Shown here: piece by piece, positions 8,719 through 16,904 of the stretch | Numbering within the stretch: the stretch's first letter is position 1 | Layout of the letters: every line of letters begins with the position of its first letter | DNA from: Pseudomonas bananamidigenes | GTDB taxonomy: Bacteria; Pseudomonadota; Gammaproteobacteria; Pseudomonadales; Pseudomonadaceae | DNA length: 64,000 bases | Direction of reading: 5' to 3' | Assembly (NCBI RefSeq): GCF_001679645.1 | Contig: NZ_LRUN01000006.1 | Location: 1-64,000, forward strand | Translations under genes and position numbers: made by a program | The notes under the pieces: model-generated | What the model was told of the DNA's origin: nothing | Databases searched by the model: none | Seen by the model: only the letters and a program-made list of their open reading frames with translations

Positions 8719-9423
8719 ATGACTGACAAGCCTGGTTACCGCCGCCCGCAGGAAGGCACCCAGCCGCCGTACCTGCACCCGACCTATCAATCCACCAATC
8801 TGCGCTCGCCGTCCAAACCGTTGGTGTTTCTGCCCCATTCGCTGTCGGAAATCACCGGCCCGACCATCGGTGCCGAGCGTGTGGCCGAAACTGACAACGA
8901 TCTGACGGCCCAGCATGCCGGCGAACCCTTGGGCGAGCGGATCATCATCCACGGGCGCGTGCTCGACGAAGACGGGCTGCCGGTGCCGGGAATTCTCGTG
9001 GAAATCTGGCAGGCCAACGCCGCCGGTCGCTACAACCACGCCCGCGATCTGCACGACGCGCCGCTGGACCCGAACTTCACCGGCACCGGTCGCACCGTGA
9101 CCGACGCTGACGGCTGGTATCAGTTCCAGACCATCAAGCCCGGCGCCTATCCATGGGGTAATCACCACAACGCCTGGCGCCCGGCCCACGTGCATTTCTC
9201 GCTGTTCGGGCCGAGCATTCTGACGCGCCTGGTCACGCAGATGTATTTCCCGGGCGATCCGCTGCTGGCGTACGACCCGATCTACAACTGCGTGCCGGAC
9301 ACCTCGGCCAAGGAACGCCTGATCGCTGCCTTCGATCTGGAAAAAACCATTCCGTCCTACGCCCTCGCTTATCGCTGGGACATCGTGCTGCGCGGCCGCG
9401 AAGCCACGCCGATGGAGAAATGA
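8719..9423 (+). CDS. pcaH: Protocatechuate 3,4-dioxygenase beta subunit
   Basis: Iron-binding subunit of the intradiol dioxygenase that opens protocatechuate to 3-carboxy-cis,cis-muconate. In the 234-aa protein the four ferric ligands are visible as Tyr105 (AAGRYNH), Tyr144 (PGAYPWG), His157 and His159 (RPAHVHF). Their spacing equals that of the characterised P. putida enzyme. The N-terminal arm (residues 1-60) is the usual beta-subunit extension. The start is preceded by AGAGGAAAG. pcaG follows after one base. Confidence 0.96.
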   Translation: MTDKPGYRRPQEGTQPPYLHPTYQSTNLRSPSKPLVFLPHSLSEITGPTIGAERVAETDNDLTAQHAGEPLGERIIIHGRVLDEDGLPVPGILVEIWQANAAGRYNHARDLHDAPLDPNFTGTGRTVTDADGWYQFQTIKPGAYPWGNHHNAWRPAHVHFSLFGPSILTRLVTQMYFPGDPLLAYDPIYNCVPDTSAKERLIAAFDLEKTIPSYALAYRWDIVLRGREATPMEK

Positions 9424-9424
9424 G

Positions 9425-9991
9425 ATGACCCTGACTGCGACCACGTCCCACACCGTCGGGCCGTATTACCACATCGGCCTGACCTGGCTGAACCGTGAAA
9501 ACCTCGCCACCGAGCTGTCCCTCGGCGAGCGCGTGGCGATCACCGGGCAAGTGCTGGACGGCAACGGCGATGTCGTCAACGACGCCATGCTCGAAGTCTG
9601 GCAAGCCAACGCCGCTGGTAAATATGACCATCCGGAAGATCAGCAGCCCAAACCGCTGGACCCGAATTTCGAAGGCTTTGGCCGGGTACCGGTGGATGCC
9701 GAAGGGCGCTTTCGTTTCACCACGATCAAGCCGGGGACGGTCGAAGGCCTGAAAGGCACGACCCAGGCGCCGCATCTGGTGGTGCTGGTGTTTGCGCGAG
9801 GTCTGGTGAAGCACTTGCTGACGCGGATTTACTTCGAAGGCGATCCGGCGAACGTCAATGATCCGCTGCTCGAATGCGTGCCGGCCGAGCGCCGCACCAC
9901 GTTGCTGGCGAAGCCGGATGCGGCGGGCGTTTATCAGTGGAATGTGATTCTGCAGGGCACTGATGCGGAAACCGTGTTCTTCGATTATTGA
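9425..9991 (+). CDS. pcaG: Protocatechuate 3,4-dioxygenase alpha subunit
   Basis: Partner subunit of PcaH in the alpha/beta protomer. The 188-aa protein is a shorter homologue of PcaH. It keeps the intradiol fold markers (LEVWQANAAGKYDHP, PLDPNFEGFGR, IKPGTVEG) but lacks the tyrosine-histidine iron site, as expected of alpha. The start lies one base after the pcaH stop. A REP cluster and a gap of about 245 bp follow before pcaT, so the pcaIJFHG unit may end here. Confidence 0.95.
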   Translation: MTLTATTSHTVGPYYHIGLTWLNRENLATELSLGERVAITGQVLDGNGDVVNDAMLEVWQANAAGKYDHPEDQQPKPLDPNFEGFGRVPVDAEGRFRFTTIKPGTVEGLKGTTQAPHLVVLVFARGLVKHLLTRIYFEGDPANVNDPLLECVPAERRTTLLAKPDAAGVYQWNVILQGTDAETVFFDY

Positions 9992-10022
9992 AAGAACACA
10001 GCACCTTCCCGCGCAGAGTACT

Positions 10023-10128
10023 GATCGTTCCCACGCTCCGCGTGGGAATGCATCCCGTGACGCTCTGCGTCACAGTGGACGCAGAGCGTCCATGGCGGCG
10101 TTCCCACGCAGAGCGTGGGAACGATCAA
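10023..10128. repeat. REP pair in inverted orientation (REPIN) between pcaG and pcaT
   Basis: GATCGTTCCCACGCTCCGCG opens the element and CGCAGAGCGTGGGAACGATC closes it on the other strand. GACGCTCTGCGTC and GACGCAGAGCGTC lie in between. A partial third copy, GCGTGGGAACGATC, is at 10151-10164. This is a typical paired REP arrangement. Confidence 0.8.
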
Positions 10129-10236
10129 CGTCGAGGCGCCGAATGCGTTTGCGTGGGAACGATCAATACAGGATGAGGAACGGGACTGTTGCGAAGTGTG
10201 TCTAGACTTTCACGTGTCCCCTTCGAGTACATAACA

Positions 10237-11532
10237 ATGACAACCACCACCACGCATTACACCGGCGAAGAGCGCAGCAAGCGCATCTTCGCGATTGTCG
10301 GCGCCTCCTCCGGCAACCTGGTCGAATGGTTCGACTTCTACGTTTACGCCTTCTGCGCAATCTACTTCGCCCCGGCGTTCTTCCCCTCGGACAACCCCAC
10401 GGTGCAACTGGTCAACACCGCCGGCGTGTTCGCCGCCGGGTTCCTGATGCGCCCGATCGGTGGCTGGATTTTCGGTCGGGTGGCGGACAAGCACGGGCGC
10501 AAGAATTCGATGCTGATTTCGATTCTGATGATGTGCTTCGGCTCGTTGCTCATCGCCTGTCTGCCGACCTACAACAGCATCGGCGTCTGGGCGCCGGTGC
10601 TGTTGCTGTTCGCGCGTCTGCTGCAAGGTTTGTCGGTGGGCGGCGAATATGGCGCCACCGCGACCTACATGAGTGAAGTCGCGCTCAAGGGCCAGCGTGG
10701 GTTCTTCGCTTCGTTCCAGTACGTGACGCTGATCGGCGGGCAACTGCTGGCGGTGCTGGTGGTGGTGATCCTGCAGCAGTTCCTCTCCGAAGACGAACTG
10801 CGGGCCTACGGCTGGCGGATTCCGTTCGTGGTCGGCGCGGTGGCGGCGCTGATTTCGCTGTTCCTGCGTCGCGCCCTGAAAGAAACCACCAACAAGGAAA
10901 CCCGTGAGCACAAGGACGCCGGCAGCATCGGTGCATTGTTCCGCGATCACAAGGCCGCGTTCATTACCGTGCTGGGGTACACCGCCGGCGGCTCGCTGAT
11001 TTTCTACACCTTCACCACCTATATGCAGAAATACCTGGTGAACACCGCCGGCATGCACGCCAAGACCGCCAGCTTCATCATGACCGGCGCGCTCTTCTTA
11101 TATATGTGCATGCAGCCGCTGTTCGGCATGCTCGCCGACAGGATCGGGCGGCGTAACTCGATGCTTTGGTTCGGCGCCCTCGGCACGCTGTTCACCGTGC
11201 CGATCCTGCTGAGCCTGAAAAGCGTCAGCAGTCCGGTCCTGGCCTTCGTGCTGATTACCGTGGCGCTGGCGATCGTCAGTTTCTACACCTCGATCAGCGG
11301 CCTGGTAAAAGCCGAAATGTTCCCGCCGGAAGTGCGCGCTCTTGGCGTCGGCCTGGCGTATGCGGTGGCCAATGCGATCTTCGGCGGCTCTGCGGAATAC
11401 GTGGCCCTGAGCCTGAAAGCCGGGGGCATGGAAAACGCCTTCTACTGGTATGTCACGGTGATGATGGCGGTGGCGTTCCTGTTCAGCCTGCGTCTGCCGA
11501 AACAGGCGGCGTACTTGCATCACGATCTCTAA
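10237..11532 (+). CDS. pcaT: MFS transporter of the metabolite:H+ symporter family, PcaT-like
   Basis: Predicted inner-membrane uptake carrier for a dicarboxylic pathway compound such as 3-oxoadipate, by position and family. The 431-aa protein (ATG at 10237) opens with [17 protein letters not shown], the helix-1 signature of the KgtP/MHS family, and has [13 protein letters not shown] after helix 2 and about 12 membrane segments. An in-frame upstream start at 10189 would add 16 residues of non-native composition. The gene sits between pcaG and pcaB, as pcaT does in other pseudomonads. Confidence 0.88.
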   Translation: MTTTTTHYTGEERSKRIFAIVGASSGNLVEWFDFYVYAFCAIYFAPAFFPSDNPTVQLVNTAGVFAAGFLMRPIGGWIFGRVADKHGRKNSMLISILMMCFGSLLIACLPTYNSIGVWAPVLLLFARLLQGLSVGGEYGATATYMSEVALKGQRGFFASFQYVTLIGGQLLAVLVVVILQQFLSEDELRAYGWRIPFVVGAVAALISLFLRRALKETTNKETREHKDAGSIGALFRDHKAAFITVLGYTAGGSLIFYTFTTYMQKYLVNTAGMHAKTASFIMTGALFLYMCMQPLFGMLADRIGRRNSMLWFGALGTLFTVPILLSLKSVSSPVLAFVLITVALAIVSFYTSISGLVKAEMFPPEVRALGVGLAYAVANAIFGGSAEYVALSLKAGGMENAFYWYVTVMMAVAFLFSLRLPKQAAYLHHDL

Positions 11533-11578
11533 ACCGAAGTGCGCGGGCCGCGATGGCCCGCGCCGGCAAGGACTGTTT

Positions 11579-12943
11579 ATGACTCAGCGACCGGGCAATC
11601 AATTGTTCGATGCCTACTTCACTGCCCGCCAAATGCGCGACGTGTTCTGCGATCAGGGCCGGGTGCAGGCGATGCTCGATTTTGAAGCCGCGCTGGCTCG
11701 GGCCGAAGCGCGGGTCGGGGTGATTCCGGCGAGTGCTGTCACCTCCATCGAAAACGCCTGCCGCGCCGGGCTGTTCGATTTCGCCGCGTTGGGCGAAGCC
11801 ATCGCCACGGCGGGCAATTCGGCGATTCCGCTGGTCAAGGTGTTGGGCAAACGGATCGCGGCATCCGATGTCGAGGCCGAGCGCTACGTGCATCTGGGCG
11901 CCACCAGTCAGGACGTGATGGATTCGGGGCTGGTGCTGCAATTGCGTCAGGCGCTAGCGCTGATCGAAGGGGAATTGGCGCAACTGGCCGACGCCCTCGC
12001 CACTCAGGCACAGCGCCACGCCGCGACGCCCATGGCCGGGCGTACCTGGCTGCAACACGCGACGCCGGTGACACTCGGCATGAAGATCGCCGGCTGGCTC
12101 GGTGCGATCACTCGCAGCCGTCAGCGTCTGCGCGAACTCAAGCCGCGCCTGCTGGTGCTGCAATTCGGCGGCGCATCCGGCACTCTGGCGGCGCTGGGCG
12201 AACAGGCGTTGCCGATCGCCCGTGCCCTGGCCGAAGAACTGAATCTGGCCCTGCCCGAACAACCCTGGCACACCCAGCGTGATCGCATCGTCGAGTTCGG
12301 CGCGGTGCTCGGTCTGATCGCCGGCAGCCTCGGCAAACTGGGCCGCGACATCAGCCTGTTGATGCAGACCGAAGCGGCGGAAGTGTTCGAACCGTCGGCA
12401 CCGGGCAAGGGCGGTTCCTCGACCATGCCGCACAAGCGCAACCCGGTGGGCGCGGCGGTACTAATCGGCGCGGCGACCCGTGTGCCGGGGCTGGTCTCGA
12501 CGCTGTTCAGCGCCATGCCCCAGGAACACGAACGCAGCCTCGGCCTGTGGCACGCCGAATGGGAAGCCCTGCCGGAAATCTGCTGCCTGGTGTCGGGCGC
12601 GCTGCAACAGGCGCGGCTGCTGGCCGAGGGGCTTGAAGTCGATGCGGCGCGCATGGCCCGCAACCTCGAATTGACTCAAGGCCTGGTGCTGGCCGAAGCA
12701 GTGAGCATCGTCCTCGCGCAACGGGTCGGCCGCGACACCGCGCATCATCTGCTCGAACAGTGCTGCAAACGGGCAGTGGCCGAACAACGCCATTTGCGTG
12801 CGGTACTCGGCGACGAGCCGCAAGTGACCGCGCAACTGAGCGCAGCCGAACTGGATCATCTGCTCGATCCTGCCCGTTACCTCGGTCAGGCGCAGGTCTG
12901 GGTCGAGCGGGCCGTGGCCGAACACAACGCATTGTCTGACTGA
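11579..12943 (+). CDS. pcaB: 3-carboxy-cis,cis-muconate cycloisomerase
   Basis: Converts 3-carboxymuconate to 4-carboxymuconolactone. The 454-aa protein belongs to the fumarase/aspartase superfamily: it carries GATSQDVMDSG, the helical core, and the superfamily signature GKGGSSTMPHKRNPV with its mobile serine pair. The start at 11579 follows GGCAAGGAC. It lies 46 bp after pcaT and 12 bp before pcaD, in the expected order pcaT-B-D-C. Confidence 0.95.
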   Translation: MTQRPGNQLFDAYFTARQMRDVFCDQGRVQAMLDFEAALARAEARVGVIPASAVTSIENACRAGLFDFAALGEAIATAGNSAIPLVKVLGKRIAASDVEAERYVHLGATSQDVMDSGLVLQLRQALALIEGELAQLADALATQAQRHAATPMAGRTWLQHATPVTLGMKIAGWLGAITRSRQRLRELKPRLLVLQFGGASGTLAALGEQALPIARALAEELNLALPEQPWHTQRDRIVEFGAVLGLIAGSLGKLGRDISLLMQTEAAEVFEPSAPGKGGSSTMPHKRNPVGAAVLIGAATRVPGLVSTLFSAMPQEHERSLGLWHAEWEALPEICCLVSGALQQARLLAEGLEVDAARMARNLELTQGLVLAEAVSIVLAQRVGRDTAHHLLEQCCKRAVAEQRHLRAVLGDEPQVTAQLSAAELDHLLDPARYLGQAQVWVERAVAEHNALSD

Positions 12944-12955
12944 AAGGAGAGGGCT

Positions 12956-13747
12956 GTGGCTTTCGTTCAACTCGCCGATGGCGAACTGCATTACACCTTG
13001 GAAGGTCCGTCCGGTGCGCCGGTGCTTGTGCTGTCCAACTCGCTGGGCACCGACCTGCACATGTGGGACGCCCAGATGCCGGCGTTCACTGAACATTTTC
13101 GGGTGCTGCGTTTTGATACTCGCGGCCACGGCCGGTCGCTGGTGACGCCGGGCCCTTACAGCATCGAGCAACTGGGCCGCGACGTGCTGGCGCTGCTGGA
13201 TGCGCTGCACATCGAACGCACGCATTTCTGCGGTCTGTCGATGGGGGGGCTGATCGGTCAATGGCTGGGGATCAACGCCCACCAGCGTCTGAACAAACTG
13301 ATCGTGTGCAACACGGCGGCGAAAATCGGTGACCCGTCGGTGTGGAATCCGCGCATCGAAACCGTGCTGCGTGACGGCCCGGCGGCGATGGTCGCGTTGC
13401 GCGATGCATCGATTGCCCGCTGGTTTACGCCTGATTTTTCGACGGCCAATCCGGCAGCGGCCAAGCAGATCACCGACATGCTCGCGGCCACGGATCCTGA
13501 AGGTTACGCCGCCAACTGCGCGGCGGTGCGCGATGCGGATTTTCGTGAGCAGTTGTCGTCGATCAAGGCTCCGTTGCTGGTGATTGCCGGCACGCAAGAT
13601 GCGGTGACGCCACCGTCCGGCGGGCATTTCATTCAAGAGCATGTACGCGGCGCCGAGTACGCCGAGTTTTATGCGGCGCACCTTTCCAACGTTCAGGCCG
13701 GCGACGCGTTCAGCGACCGCGTGCTGAGCTTCCTGCTGGCTGATTGA
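12956..13747 (+). CDS. pcaD: 3-oxoadipate enol-lactonase
   Basis: Hydrolyses 3-oxoadipate enol-lactone to 3-oxoadipate. The 263-aa alpha/beta hydrolase has the nucleophile elbow CGLSMGG (serine near residue 96), an oxyanion region at NSLGTDLHMW, and a C-terminal acid/histidine pair in AGTQDAVTPP and AAHLSNV. The GTG start at 12956 has an excellent AAAGGAGAG site. It is 12 bp after pcaB and is followed within 10 bp by pcaC as a separate gene; in some species the two are fused, but not here. Confidence 0.95.
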   Translation: MAFVQLADGELHYTLEGPSGAPVLVLSNSLGTDLHMWDAQMPAFTEHFRVLRFDTRGHGRSLVTPGPYSIEQLGRDVLALLDALHIERTHFCGLSMGGLIGQWLGINAHQRLNKLIVCNTAAKIGDPSVWNPRIETVLRDGPAAMVALRDASIARWFTPDFSTANPAAAKQITDMLAATDPEGYAANCAAVRDADFREQLSSIKAPLLVIAGTQDAVTPPSGGHFIQEHVRGAEYAEFYAAHLSNVQAGDAFSDRVLSFLLAD

Positions 13748-13757
13748 GGGGACTTTT

Positions 13758-14150
13758 GTGGACGAGAAACAACGTTACGACGACGGCATGCAAGTGCGCC
13801 GGGCGGTGCTCGGCGATGCCCATGTCGACCGCAGCCTGACCACCCTGACCGAGTTCAATTCGGAATTCCAGGAAATGATCACCCGGCATGCCTGGGGCGA
13901 CATCTGGACCCGCCCGGGCCTGCCGCGCCACACCCGCAGCCTGATCACCATCGCCATGCTGATCGGCATGAACCGTGAGGGCGAACTCAAGTTGCACCTG
14001 CGCGCAGCGGCCAACAACGGCGTGAGCCGTGGCGAGATCAAGGAAGTGATCATGCAGAGCGCGATCTACTGCGGGATTCCGGCGGCGAATGCGACCTTTC
14101 ATCTGGCCGAATCGGTGTGGGATGAGCTGGGTGTCGAATCCCGAGCGTGA
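13758..14150 (+). CDS. pcaC: 4-carboxymuconolactone decarboxylase
   Basis: Removes the carboxyl group of 4-carboxymuconolactone to give the enol-lactone used by PcaD. The 130-aa protein is a single CMD domain: HAWGDIWTRPGLPRHTRSL, then the helical LHLRAAANNGVS and IYCGIPAANATFH segments. The GTG start at 13758 follows GAGGGGA. It is the last gene of the pca series and converges on the porin gene; a weak hairpin (CCAGGAC/GTCCTGG at 14172-14191) lies between them. Confidence 0.95.
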   Translation: MDEKQRYDDGMQVRRAVLGDAHVDRSLTTLTEFNSEFQEMITRHAWGDIWTRPGLPRHTRSLITIAMLIGMNREGELKLHLRAAANNGVSRGEIKEVIMQSAIYCGIPAANATFHLAESVWDELGVESRA

Positions 14151-14215
14151 TCTTCTCCGGGCTGGCCCCCTCCAGGACATTCGCGTCCTGGCGGGATCCA
14201 GTCATCTCGCATTAG

Positions 14216-15475
14216 TTACAGCAGATTGATCGGATAGCTGACGATCACCCGGTTCTCGTCGAACTCGTTATTGCTGTAGTCACGGCGCATGGTCGAGTTG
14301 CGCCAGCGCACGTTCAGGTCCTTGAGCACGCCGCTTTGCACGGTGTAGCCCAGCTCCGATTCGCGGCCCCATTCCTTGCCGTCGGTGATGGCGCCGGTGT
14401 GCACGTTGTCGCCGCTGATGTAGCGGTTCATCAGCGTCAGGCCGGGGAGGCCGAGGACGACGAAGTTGTAGTCGTGGCGGATTTGCCAGGAGCGTTCCTG
14501 AGCGTTGTCATAGCTTGAGTTGTAGCTGTCGTTGGCCAGGGTCCCGCCACTGGTGCCGTTGACCCGCATCCAGTTGCTGTCGCCGGTCAGTTTTTGCAGG
14601 CCGAGGTAAAAAGTGTTGCCGCCATATCGCGCAGAGAACATTCCCGACCAGGTCTTGTTGTCGAGCTTGCCGGCCCGGGCGCTGCCGTCATCCTTGCCGT
14701 AGAAGAAGCCGAGGTTGGCGCCCAGGGTCCAGCCGCCGAGTGGCTGGCTGTGGATCAGGTTGACGTACTGCTGGCTGTAGATGTCCTTGAGTTCGGCATT
14801 CCACAGGCCGATCTGCGTGCGTTTGTCATTGAATGCGAATTCGCCGCCCTGGAAGTTGAAGCGATCCGAGGTGAACGCCGGTTTACCGAACATCGACAGG
14901 TCGCTCATGCTGCTGTCGTCACGCGGGCTGTTGGCGCGGAACTGGCCGCCGTACAGGGTCAGGCCATCGATTTCCTTCGAGGTGATCTGCCCGCCGCGAA
15001 AGGTCTGTGGCAGCGAACGACCATCGTCCGAACGCAGGATCGGCAGCACCGGCATCCATTCGCCCAGCTTGATTTCGGTCTGCGACAGCCTGGCCTTGAA
15101 CGCCACGTTGGTGCGACCGAAGTTGTCTGCCGGACGACCGTCATGATCCAGCGGCAACAGTTGCGTGCCGCCGGTGCCTTTGCCGCCATCGAGTTTCACC
15201 GAGTACAACCCCAATACGTCCATGCCGAAACCGACGGTGCCCTGGGTGAAACCGGATCTGGCGTCGAGGATGAAGCTCTGCGTCCATTCCTGCGCCATGC
15301 CCTGGGCCTTGGTCGGGTTGGTGAAGTTGCGGTTGATGTAGAAATTGCGCAGGTTGAGGCTGGCCTTGGCGCCGTCGATGAAACCGGCCTCTTCGGCCAT
15401 GGCGGGTAAAGCGGCGCCGGTCAGTGCCAAAACAATCAAGCCAGGAAGTGCGCAAGGGGTTTTGCAGTGTGTCAT
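14216..15475 (-). CDS. OprD-family outer-membrane porin, probably for aromatic acids
   Basis: Predicted substrate-specific 18-strand outer-membrane channel. The 419-aa product begins with a signal peptide (about 28 residues, ending ALPAMA before EEAGF), followed by the OprD-family start FIDGAKASLNLRNFYINR and ending in the usual beta-strand, here VIVSYPINLL. The family includes OpdK-type vanillate and related channels. Its position next to pcaC and the perfect PcaR-like box in front of it suggest uptake of protocatechuate, 4-hydroxybenzoate or a related acid (inference). The exact subfamily cannot be fixed by reading. Confidence 0.88.
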   Translation of the reverse strand: MTHCKTPCALPGLIVLALTGAALPAMAEEAGFIDGAKASLNLRNFYINRNFTNPTKAQGMAQEWTQSFILDARSGFTQGTVGFGMDVLGLYSVKLDGGKGTGGTQLLPLDHDGRPADNFGRTNVAFKARLSQTEIKLGEWMPVLPILRSDDGRSLPQTFRGGQITSKEIDGLTLYGGQFRANSPRDDSSMSDLSMFGKPAFTSDRFNFQGGEFAFNDKRTQIGLWNAELKDIYSQQYVNLIHSQPLGGWTLGANLGFFYGKDDGSARAGKLDNKTWSGMFSARYGGNTFYLGLQKLTGDSNWMRVNGTSGGTLANDSYNSSYDNAQERSWQIRHDYNFVVLGLPGLTLMNRYISGDNVHTGAITDGKEWGRESELGYTVQSGVLKDLNVRWRNSTMRRDYSNNEFDENRVIVSYPINLL

Positions 15476-15687
15476 GGGCTCGGGTCTCTCTTATTGTTCG
15501 GGGTGCAGCAGAGCGTGGCCGCAACCTGAGGTTGCAGACAAGAAACGGGATGTGAGGAGACGAAGGGCGGATCAGCCCGAGCGGCGAGGACGTGTCGTCA
15601 TGGGGGGAGCCTTTTTATTGGTTTTGTTGTTGTGGGCAATGGTGAAGGGGATCGACGAGGGGATTCAATCGGGGTGAGCGGGGTTGT

Positions 15688-15710
15688 GTGCGATTATCGA
15701 ACGATAATCG
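15688..15710 (-). promoter_or_regulatory. Perfect PcaR-like box upstream of the porin gene
   Basis: On the minus strand 15702-15688 reads GTTCGATAATCGCAC, identical to the consensus I recall for PcaR promoters. It is embedded in an inverted repeat, CGATTATCG (15691-15699) and CGATAATCG (15702-15710). The porin start is about 210 bp downstream. Confidence 0.7.
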
Positions 15711-15713
15711 ACG

Positions 15714-16058
15714 GTGGTTTTATTCATTGCCAGGTACACATTCTTAATTGAAACCCGTGGTTATGCTTCGTGTTGGTGGCTGTTCCGGCGGTGTTCTATT
15801 AATGGCAATTGTGGATGTGGTTATTGCTTTGGTTGTAGGAAATCAACTACAGAAGTTATTGCAATAAAGGCTGGGTAATTAATCGCGGGTTTCAACTTGC
15901 CAATTGGTGTTATCGCTTATCGTGAAAAGGTTTAACGGGATATTGTGTTGTATCTGGCAAAGGAAAGAGTCGTTGCTATATTCAAGATTCTCGAAGGGGG
16001 CATGGAGGCTGATTGTCACTTTCGAGAAGATTAATTATTGAAAACAAGGAGAGATAAC
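15714..16058. other. AT-rich intergenic region before the RiPP-like cluster
   Basis: This stretch is clearly richer in A and T than the genes on both sides and holds no plausible coding frame. It must contain the promoter of the precursor gene at 16059. Candidate AT-rich -10 elements exist (for example TTGCTATATT near 15971), but I cannot choose one. The final bases AAGGAGAGATAAC form a strong ribosome binding site. Confidence 0.5.
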
Positions 16059-16316
16059 ATGCCTGCAAAAGTTAATCAGGAGCGTCTCGCGACGGTGGTC
16101 GGTCGTGCCCTTATTGATAAGGACTTTGCGGAACAGTTGCACAAGGATGCTGAAGGCGCGGCCAAGGGCATCGGTGTGCATTTGAGCGCATCCGAACTGG
16201 GCGCCGTCAAGAGTATTGATGTGACAAAATTGGGCACCGTCGGGGAGGGTATTCGCAGCAAGCTGGGAGCCGCTGCGATCTTTGACCAGCAACAGCAGCA
16301 GGCTCGGATGGATTGA
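16059..16316 (+). CDS. Putative RiPP precursor with NHLP-type leader, 85 aa
   Basis: Small peptide that I read as the substrate of the next three gene products. The ATG at 16059 follows AAGGAGAGATAAC; an earlier in-frame start at 16038 is less likely. Residues 8-52 resemble the nitrile-hydratase-alpha-like leader (NHLP clan, Os1348-like): RLATVVGRALIDKDFAEQL, then HLSASELGAVKSID. The tail after about residue 54 is the likely core and ends IFDQQQQQARMD, with five glutamines in a row. No cysteine occurs anywhere, so thiazole or lanthionine formation is excluded. The leader call rests on pattern recognition, and cleavage site and product are unknown. Confidence 0.75.
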   Translation: MPAKVNQERLATVVGRALIDKDFAEQLHKDAEGAAKGIGVHLSASELGAVKSIDVTKLGTVGEGIRSKLGAAAIFDQQQQQARMD

Positions 16317-16412
16317 TGCCGGGGGCCGTTTGGCGTGCCACGCAGCAGTGATCCGCTTGCGCCACACGCCAAATGGCCCGATTGAAAAACTCGAACAGGG
16401 AGTGAGCGGTGT

Positions 16413-16889
16413 ATGCCTGTCACCTTGGTTCCCATGGACGACACGGAATTTTCGGCGTTCACCGAAAGGGCGGTCGAGGAGTACGCCCAAGGCATGGTCG
16501 CTTCGGGAGAGTGGAGCCAGACAGAGGCGCCACACCGTTCCGGTACGGCGTTCGCGCAGTTGCTGGACCAGGGTCGGCTCACCGAGGGGCATCAGCTTTG
16601 GGTGCTCCGGGACGATCAGCGGCGCATCGGCGAATTGTGGATTGCCCGACGTCACGTCGGCCCCAAGCCGATTGCCTTCATTCTGGATATCTACATCGAA
16701 CCTGGTGAACGCCGTCAGGGTCATGCCCGTCAAGCCATGCTGGCCGCCGAAAACTGGGCTCGCCGCAACGGCTGCCAGGAAATGCGTCTGCATGTGTTTG
16801 GCCGCAACCTGCCGGCCCGTGGTCTTTATGAACAACTGGGCTATGAAGTCGCCAGTCTGACCATGGCGAAACCATTACCGCCTGCCTGA
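16413..16889 (+). CDS. GNAT-family N-acetyltransferase in the RiPP-like cluster
   Basis: Predicted acetyl-CoA-dependent acyltransferase of 158 aa. The acetyl-CoA loop is visible as ERRQGHARQAML (R-x-x-G-x-A type), preceded by strand FILDIYIEPG and followed by LHVFGRNLPARGLYEQLGY, the usual end of the fold. It lies 96 bp after the precursor and 15 bp before the HExxH gene on the same strand. It could acetylate the peptide or give self-protection (inference); GNAT enzymes are too diverse to name the substrate. Confidence 0.8.
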   Translation: MPVTLVPMDDTEFSAFTERAVEEYAQGMVASGEWSQTEAPHRSGTAFAQLLDQGRLTEGHQLWVLRDDQRRIGELWIARRHVGPKPIAFILDIYIEPGERRQGHARQAMLAAENWARRNGCQEMRLHVFGRNLPARGLYEQLGYEVASLTMAKPLPPA

Positions 16890-16904
16890 AAGGATGGTTG
16901 AAAA

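Noticed and set aside
7051..9453. 800-codon open frame on the minus strand across pcaJFH
   Set aside because: It is the complement of three well-supported genes in GC-rich DNA; the product is rich in His, Arg and Gln without any domain.
10023..10164. Cluster of short palindromic repeats that could suggest a CRISPR array
   Set aside because: Repeats alternate in orientation with unequal spacing and match REP/REPIN elements found elsewhere in the window; no cas genes.
16035..16835. 266-codon minus-strand frame across the precursor and GNAT genes
   Set aside because: No ribosome binding site or domain, whereas the plus strand has a strong start and recognisable folds.
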